A DNA stretch of 64,000 bases from the NCBI RefSeq assembly GCF_026914265.1, contig NC_069126.1, positions 41,265,237 through 41,329,236 of the forward strand, given 5' to 3'. The position numbers and the translations under genes were made by a program. This document shows positions 57,701 to 64,000 of the stretch, one piece after another (positions within the stretch are counted from its first letter, which is position 1; the number at the start of each line of letters is the position of its first letter). The DNA comes from Mya arenaria (lineage: Eukaryota > Mollusca > Bivalvia > Myida > Myidae). The notes below the pieces were generated by a model. The model saw only the letters and a list, made by a program, of their open reading frames with translations, had not been told where the DNA came from and ran no database searches.

Positions 57701-60423
57701 TCTAACAATTAAACACTGTATTCAAACTCGAAATCAATCCTATTAGACTTACATTTCATATTAATCGTTTTGCATACTGCAACATTTTTAATACCAAAAT
57801 CGTATTTGCTTTTCCTGGTGCAGCACATATCTTTTCCATTCCACAGTTTGTTAGTCTTTGTCGTCGTTGCTGTGCTAGTAAACGTATGAGAAGATCCATT
57901 AAATAAATCGATTTGTTGAACATATGCTAGCAAAATTTCGCCAATGCGTAGTTCTATTGCCGGAGCAGGGACAGCATTGCGCACTTCACATATTGGTGAA
58001 GAGCTTTCTCCAAAAAGAAATTCAGGAACAGTAAGTATGGGCTGGCTTCCATTCTCTGCAATTAAATAAATGCTGATAACAACATCGAAAATTATGTTCG
58101 ATTCAATAATAAGAAAACCCACAAAAAATGTATCATAGCTTGTCACTTAGTCGCTTCTTTTATCCTGTCACTTGCATACAAATCGGTCCAATAACAAGGT
58201 GCTGTGTAAATTTTAGTTATTAGGATAGTAGATCGCTTGTTTTTTATCTACAGTCAGTTGGTCATGTGACCACGAAAACGGATTTTTTTATGAAAAGTCA
58301 GAGGAAAAGCACAAATAATGTTTCAGTATCTTATCGACAGTCCGCTAACAACCGACTTCAAATATCATTCGCCCATAAAGTCCCATCTCTCTGCATACTA
58401 AGGATACTGGCAAAACAATCGACCAGAAAATCTATATGTGATGTGAAAGTCTTACCACACCCGCAAATACTTGAAACAGTGCAGCATTCAACGATAGTTA
58501 ATTCCATTTATGTGGTGAATGACAAATTCTCACTTAAAACATAAATGAGTTATCTCTTTGTCGGTGCAATTCTGAACATTCAACACTATCAACATTATTT
58601 AAATCCATTTCACATGTGGCGATTGTTTGTAAACACTCGTGATCTTGAACCATGGCATGTGTACTCTGTGACTTGCGAAATAATTGTTACATCATCAGAT
58701 AATGTTTTGTAACTGGTCCAAGTCTATGCACTTTTAAAAGCTTTTGAACTGATATTGACGTATTAAAATGCAATTACTTTGACTATAAGCATATTGAAAA
58801 AGTATAACAGTTTTGAGAACTATTGTGTGGGCACTTGACCGAGTGTGCTGACGTCAACAGGGGAGAAAGTTGTCCCCCTTATTTTTAAAAAGCTAAATAT
58901 TTTTAAGATTAAATATAGTGTTTAAATACAAAATATAACATGATAAATAGAATAGTAGATCTGGGCCGTGGATGAAGAAAGTTTATCTGGCTCGGCTGCG
59001 GAATTCCTCCGCCTTGTCAGATAAACTTCCTCCATCCACGGCACTAACCTAGTATTCTCTACCTAGCTTACCTACGTTACATAGAATGCCGTGTACTTCG
59101 TATGGCGTTACAGTGGCTGCATTTGAAACTAGGCATGTCACATTCCGTCTCGACAGTCCATCCATTTGTTGAGAAACGTTTTGGAAACGGTACACTCCTT
59201 TGTTCCATTTGCTTTCAGCAAAAATAAACAAATCATGGCCAAATAAAAGTTCTACTTGTACAGGTTCTGTTCCATTTTCAGTTTTGCAATACAAGTCGGA
59301 GCCCTGATCAACATATATGCATCCTGTTGTATTAAAGTCAGCCGATTTTGGACCGATAACTGGATAACTTGGTGGCTCTGAAATAAATATTGAAATGACT
59401 TGCTGCTCATGCGATTATTACCTAGCAACATTAATAATCCTTCTTGTACTTATATGACTCCTTTTTATTCCAAGCTCTTCCAAAACAAAACCATTTATTA
59501 AAAGTCAGAATACTCGCAGGGGTAAAAGCAATGTACCTTGAATATGAAGCTGCATAGATTCCGTGTTGCCACCTTGACTGCAACTTAAAGTATATGTTCC
59601 TTCATCTCTTTCTTCGAAGTTAAATAATGTCAATATGTACAAATATTCAGAAACCATTTCCTCTTCGCAAAAACCTTCTTGTAGCTGTATGTCATGGATG
59701 TTTTTCTTCCATGTTCGTCTGGTTTTTGTTTGAAGCCGTATAAAATAGTCAGACGGAAAATATCCAAGTTTGACGTCCGCGCGCCGAACAACCGGGCTTA
59801 GTAAGAAAAGAGCTCCACAATTTCCAACAATATCTAAATAAATTATAATACAAATAAGCTTAATTATCACAACTAAACCATTTTTGCTTTGTATTTTTGA
59901 AGATGAAAACAAACAGTAGGAACCACATGGACAGGCCAAATAGTAAAATAAAAACACATTCATTTATGTAAGAAGGCTCTAAATATTAAATCCAAATAAC
60001 AAACGAAGAAGAAACAAAGATCAACTCACACACTTTCTATTAATATAGATTGGTGTGTATAATTACAAGATTGGTTTTCACCTTGGAATGGACTTTAATA
60101 TTTACCTTTCAGATTTAAAGATATTAAGCGTGTTCTTATCGTTGTGTTTGTTGAACATCCGGCGTAGAAGTCGGATCTGTTGTATTCAATTGAAGCCCAC
60201 CATTTCAGAAAGAATGACCCATCCTCCGAATATGTTATAACATGTGACCCTTTTATTGTTTGTAATAGTGTGCCATTTTCCATTAAGTATCTCCATACTA
60301 CGTCACACCCCCAAGGACTGAACGGTGTTGCTTTCAGTGTTACTTCCCTGTTCACAAACGCAGGCCCTACCACTGATATTGTTCCATACTGCTCTCTGGC
60401 AGAACATATGTAACTTAAAAGAG
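51786..60423 (-). CDS. Ig-receptor gene C, seven Ig domains, intact
   Basis: Minus-strand exons: D1 60423-60106, D2 59833-59537, D3 59377-59072, D4 58055-57753, D5 57305-56988, D6a 55497-55216, D6b 54386-54105, TM 53472-53338, tail 52560-52454 and 51962-51786. They sum to 2525 nt. With one carried-in base that is 842 codons and no stop until TAA. Key features: D1 GTISVVGPAF and FYAGC; D2 ERDEGTYTLSC; D3 LYCKTENGTEP; D4 ICEVRNAVPAPA; D5 GGTITCSTRC; D6 VTVKCFVDDCNVKGQW. TM is VIYAVSGTIVVLTLATPTGL, then CWRCKHH. Tail tyrosines are VYETLL, HVYDDV, SHYDYVDTP and ENYIHAI. There are many NxS/T sites. No in-frame ATG directly precedes D1, so the signal-peptide exon must lie upstream and was not located. 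A receptor function is inferred; ligand and partners are unknown. Confidence 0.85.
54437..54568 (-). pseudogene. Decayed upstream TM exon in gene C
   Basis: After TTTCTGCAG it reads EALVIILEWYTPVLYPVSET, then IVV and in-frame stops. It lies between D6a and D6b like its counterpart in gene E. A D6-plus-TM module was therefore duplicated before genes C and E separated, and the inner TM exon was silenced. D6a to D6b splicing skips it in frame. Confidence 0.7.
58930..59060. mobile_element. Palindromic MITE in gene C intron 3
   Basis: GCCGTGGATGAAGAAAGTTT and ATCTG on the left are mirrored by CAGATAAACTTCCTCCATCC and ACGGC on the right. Symmetry extends outward to AGAATA and TATTCT. It ends only about 12 bp from the D3 donor. 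Confidence 0.7.
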
Positions 60424-60494
60424 CTGAAATAGTGATTGTGAACCACAATGTACCAACGCAGATTAATATAATATACGTATTTTATATTAAGCAA

Positions 60495-61789
60495 TTACAC
60501 TCTACGAGTAGGGAGGGTTTGGAATTTGAACAAAGCTCAGTACTGGAAATCCAACGTTATATTAAAATAATTGAAACGGCAACTATTATTTTTACAAAAT
60601 ATTATGTCACAAGGCCAAAGCCGGGCTTGTTGAGTATTGTTTCTATACAGATTGATGCTGAAGGGTAATATTGAACTAGCTCATCATTCAGCTCGTCCTT
60701 CCTTTTGACCTTCATGTCCGACTGTTGTTTTAGTTAGTCATTCAGGTTCTAAGATGACTTCTAAAAATAAGTTATCAAGTCCAACTTCTACCTCTTATTA
60801 CAATAAAGTTCTAGTATTTGTACACCTTACACAAATATTACCAAATATCCTAATCCTAGTTCTGAAACACGCGTCGACTTTAAAATTGACACAACTACTC
60901 TTACATCAGCTGTAAGAAAAAAAAGAACGGAACAACTTACCAAATCCAGACATCAAAATATACCGACAACACTTATCCATTTCACCTGCGCGTTAATGTA
61001 CGTCAATGCAATGATCAACGGACATCAGAAATAAGAATGGTGGTAGCCTGGCAAGAGTCACGAGCTAGTTGTATCAATGGAGGATTTGTTTCCACTCTGT
61101 CTCATTGAAATATAATGCTCTGAAGGTCGACATTGTTTCAAAATGTTTACAATAGTTTATGTAACCACACAATAAGATGACATCTGAAACATGTTTATCG
61201 CTGTTTTTATAATAAGCGGTTAATGAACGGAAATGTAAAGAAAAACTTCGGAAAACAATGCACGTAAGAAATAAAACATTTGATTAATCACGGAAACTAA
61301 TGCAACATGAACTTCATGAGTGACACCAGGATTAAACAGCATCTATATTAATATTCACACCGATAAAAGACAAAACTGGCACTCATCGAACGAGACAAAC
61401 AACTCCACAGGGCAATAGACAAAGGTTCCATAATCATTAAAAGTCATGATAAAAATATTGAAACGGTTTTTATGTAACCGTCTTGGATGTTCAGTTAGTA
61501 ACACTATTGACTAGGGATGCAGTTAAACCGGTTAACATGATCATAACTCAATACATTTCGCCCATACACTTACTTCTATATCGGCCCGGTTAAAAATAGG
61601 CGGGACTGAACTGTTGAATATTTATGCCTGCGGATCAATTACAGCGCTATTCAGCTATAACCCAAGCTAGCTTTTGAAAGTTGTACTTGACACCATGGTT
61701 CGAATCAGTTACCTCACCCATTACGCACTTAATTAAAATAATGCTCTCTCGCGAAACGCTCGTATTTAGTTTCAATAACTTGTTTCTTG
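60495..61789. other. 5' flank of gene C; no exon recognised
   Basis: The missing start exon of gene C may lie here, but no signal-peptide exon with a donor could be picked out on the minus strand. No repeats stand out. Confidence 0.4.
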
Positions 61790-62235
61790 GTCCTTCGGTG
61801 TCCGGATCTGGTAATCTGACTCTTTGCATCAATGTAATACCATGGAGTGTACCTCGGAAGTTGGGTGTTTAGATCTACTAATCTGGGTATTTGCAGCGTG
61901 ATGATATAATGGACTACCTTGGTACTTGAATGGCCGGGTCTGGTAATATGACCGTTTGCATCAATGTAATGCCATGGACTTTGGGACTTGGGTCCTTGGA
62001 TTAGGTAATCAGGTTATATGCAGCGCGATAATATAGTGGACTATACCTTGGTACTTGGAGGCCGGTACTGGTAATTTGACTGTTTGCATCAAGGTAATAC
62101 AATGGTCTGTACCTTGATACTTTGATCAGGTAATCTGGCCGTTTGCATCATAATTTTACCATGGACTGTACCTTGGTTTTTGGTGTCCGGATCTGGTAAT
62201 CTGGCAGATTGTATCATGGTTATACAAATGGTTAC
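61790..62235. repeat. Degenerate tandem repeat, units of about 65-75 bp
   Basis: TCCGGATCTGGTAATCTG, TTTGCATCAA.GTAAT and CCATGGA.TGTACCT recur about six times with substitutions and length changes. Confidence 0.75.
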
Positions 62236-62301
62236 TACAAGGACAAGCCCAAAGAAAAATATTTGAGAGAAAAGGTAGATTTCATAATGTAAACATATAG
62301 A

Positions 62302-62302
<1 letters not shown>

Positions 62303-62338
<36 letters not shown>
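62303..62338. repeat. (TA)n microsatellite
   Basis: Uninterrupted TA dinucleotides. Confidence 0.95.
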
Positions 62339-62341
<3 letters not shown>

Positions 62342-62353
62342 TTTTATCAATAA

Positions 62354-62480
62354 TGCACCAGTCATTTGTAACCACGGCCTCCCATGTCTGGGGGTATACC
62401 GGTAATACCGGTAATAGCTGTGATAATGGGACGTGTTTTTACCTTTCAGGTGGCTCCGCAGTGCTAGGTAAATGCGTCGG
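62354..62480. mobile_element. Partial copy of the GC-rich MITE
   Basis: AATGCACCAGTCATTTGTAA then CCACG matches the left TIR of 10309-10589 and is followed by related CCGG-rich DNA. The right TIR is missing. It lies upstream of the metallopeptidase gene, as the full copy does at 10309. Confidence 0.55.
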
Positions 62481-62524
62481 TTAATAATAATGTCCAATGT
62501 CGTATGTTTAGCTAACTTCACACA

Positions 62525-62728
62525 GCTTTATAAGTCCGTGATATTATGCTGTATTGGCAATTTTTGAATAACACTCCATGACACACAAAGTGCATAAAGG
62601 TCACGTTCAAAGATTATGTCACTATCTTTAGGATCAAATAGTAGCACAATATCAAATGTACACAGTGACCGAAATGAGAATAATAACAGATTGAGACTTC
62701 TGTCTTTAAATGAGTGTCGACCGCAAAG
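62525..62728 (+). promoter_or_regulatory. Conserved 5' flank of metallopeptidase-like gene
   Basis: TATAAGTCCGTGATA, AATAACACTCCATGACACAC, TAGTAGCACAATAT and CACAGTGACCGAAATGAGAA occur in the same order as at 2200-2366 and 10620-10793. This is probable promoter and 5' UTR; the transcription start is unknown. Confidence 0.45.
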
Positions 62729-64000
62729 ATGGCAACAATACGTTTCGGTCTCATTCTCGTTGCTGTTGTTTTCAGTGGTGAGTTGAAACTATTTTACTGA
62801 ACTTATCTATAATGTGTCTATTACACACAAAAATACATGATGACCATTGCTGTTGTTGTTATTGTTTTGGGCAGATGTTGGATGTATTCCGCCGCCGGTG
62901 CCAGAAGGCTTGGAGTGGGACCCCGTCAGCGTTGTGATTCCACTCAATTCGTAAGCACCTCTACGTAAACATACCTATTAAGCTGTTACATTTACTGGTA
63001 ATGGACACCTTTTCGCCCCGAAAATTGAGGTTCTTCTTTGAAAACTTGAGAGATACGAAATATTTTGAATGTAAAAATTATTCAGGATAAAGTAAGACCA
63101 CTGATCTAAAAATTATAATGACAAAAATTACAATACAGGCTTACTTTAAGAAGAAACTCACGTGACAAACCTACTTAGTAAATTCTACTAAAACGGCAGT
63201 GTACTGTACTAATAGATATCCCACTTAAGAAAATTTAAATTAATTATTTAAAAAAAATGATTTGAAACAAATGAGAAAATATATACCTACTAATTAATAA
63301 TATATTAAATACCGCGATAAAATTATGTTTCATTAACTTCCTTTTTAAAGACTCCATGTCGGACATAACTACATGTATATTGTTGTCAAACGATATTTTA
63401 GTGGGCTTGATGTATCTATTTTCTGACATTAACAGAATTCTTTTTCCTTTCTTTAAAATGATATATAAAAAGGCGATAGTTTGATTATAAATGTTGGTCA
63501 GTGCAAAAGATCAGTGAAAGCAAAGATCAATAGCTTATTAATTGTGTTTATGATGCTAGAGTTATAATTATTGTAGGTCCACATTAGGTCACACCGCAGT
63601 TTATCAGTATTCATAGTGAAAATGATGGTTTTAAACTTAAAAGCATACATGGGGCCTTCTTATCATCGTACTTATCGTAAGGTCACTTTTCAATAATGCA
63701 AAATCTGTTTCAAAACTTGGTCAGTTAGGCAAAGTTCATTTAATTTTATTTGTCAAAAGTTCAATTCATTTTGTGGCACTCATTTTATGAGCTTACTATT
63801 TTGTCGAACACTCGTTGATAAGATGATACTAGGGAAACTTTAAGTTGTATACCACATTCTGGCGACGATTATAAATGGGCCCACAGTCAGTGCCGTAGCT
63901 ACATATAGCCGTTGTAGCCTTGGGCCTACAACTTTTATGAAAAATGACAAAATTTAAATAACCCAAGTATGCATTTAAAATTAATAGCTACTCAAACACT
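62729..64000 (+). CDS. Secreted HExxH metallopeptidase-like gene, 5' part
   Basis: Exon 1 (62729-62777) encodes a signal peptide, MATIRF then GLILVAVVFS, and ends in G|GTGAGT (phase 1). Exon 2 (62875-62950) reads VGCIPPPVPEGLEWDPVSVV and ends TC|GTAAGC (phase 2), exactly as in the decayed copy at 2367. The long intron 2 is homologous to 2590-3700. By that paralogue exon 3 should fall near 64.5 kb, outside the window. No lesion is visible so far. The catalytic HExxH exon cannot be checked here. The role as a secreted peptidase is inferred from the paralogue; its substrate is unknown. Confidence 0.7.

Overview
The window looks like AT-rich, intron-rich animal DNA. A mollusc, probably a bivalve, is my inference. 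It rests on the multi-exon Ig genes, tRNA-derived SINE heads, many short inverted-repeat transposons, and a secreted HExxH protein that resembles a family I recall from bivalves. There are no bacterial genes, rRNA operons or CRISPR arrays. Real genes are split into exons of about 100-320 nt, so most long open frames are accidental.

The centre (about 12.3-60.4 kb) is a tandem array of one multigene family of immunoglobulin-superfamily receptors, mostly on the minus strand. Gene C (51.8-60.4 kb) has every located exon open: seven Ig-like domain exons (D1-D5, then two D6-type), a transmembrane exon and two cytoplasmic exons rich in YxxL/V motifs. The located exons sum to 2525 nt, exactly in frame when one nucleotide is carried in from an upstream exon. 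Gene B (42.8-48.3 kb) has the same plan with one D6 exon, which carries a 22-nt deletion. Gene A (12.3-18.5 kb) has intact D1-D4 but damaged D5 and D6. It ends in a different tail: a TM exon, a 17-nt microexon and a terminal exon with an ITIM (LAYAVL) and an ITSM-like motif (TEYADI). Gene E (26.4-36.2 kb) is a pseudogene whose D3-D4-D5 cassette lies in a very recent 2.84-kb tandem duplication. Fragments on the plus strand (0.5-1.6 kb; 36.4-39.6 kb) show that the array has also been broken by inversions.

All extracellular introns whose reading frame I could follow are phase 1. Any domain exon can therefore be lost, skipped or duplicated without disturbing the frame. This fits the domain gain, loss and cassette duplication seen between copies. 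The large ectodomain with a tyrosine-motif tail suggests inhibitory or paired cell-surface receptors, such as immune or self-recognition receptors. That role is inference; I do not recognise a named family.

A second family flanks the array on the plus strand: a secreted HExxH metallopeptidase-like protein. There is a decayed copy at 2.4-7.2 kb, a promoter plus first exon broken up by transposons at 8.9-10.8 kb, and an apparently intact copy that starts at 62.7 kb and runs off the window. Small plus-strand signal-peptide frames lie just past the 3' end of genes E, B and C, one per duplication unit.

The rest is introns, minisatellites, MITEs (one pogo/Tigger-like with a clean TA target duplication and an empty-site paralogue), SINE heads, a possible LTR-element fossil, and AT-rich DNA in which I see nothing.
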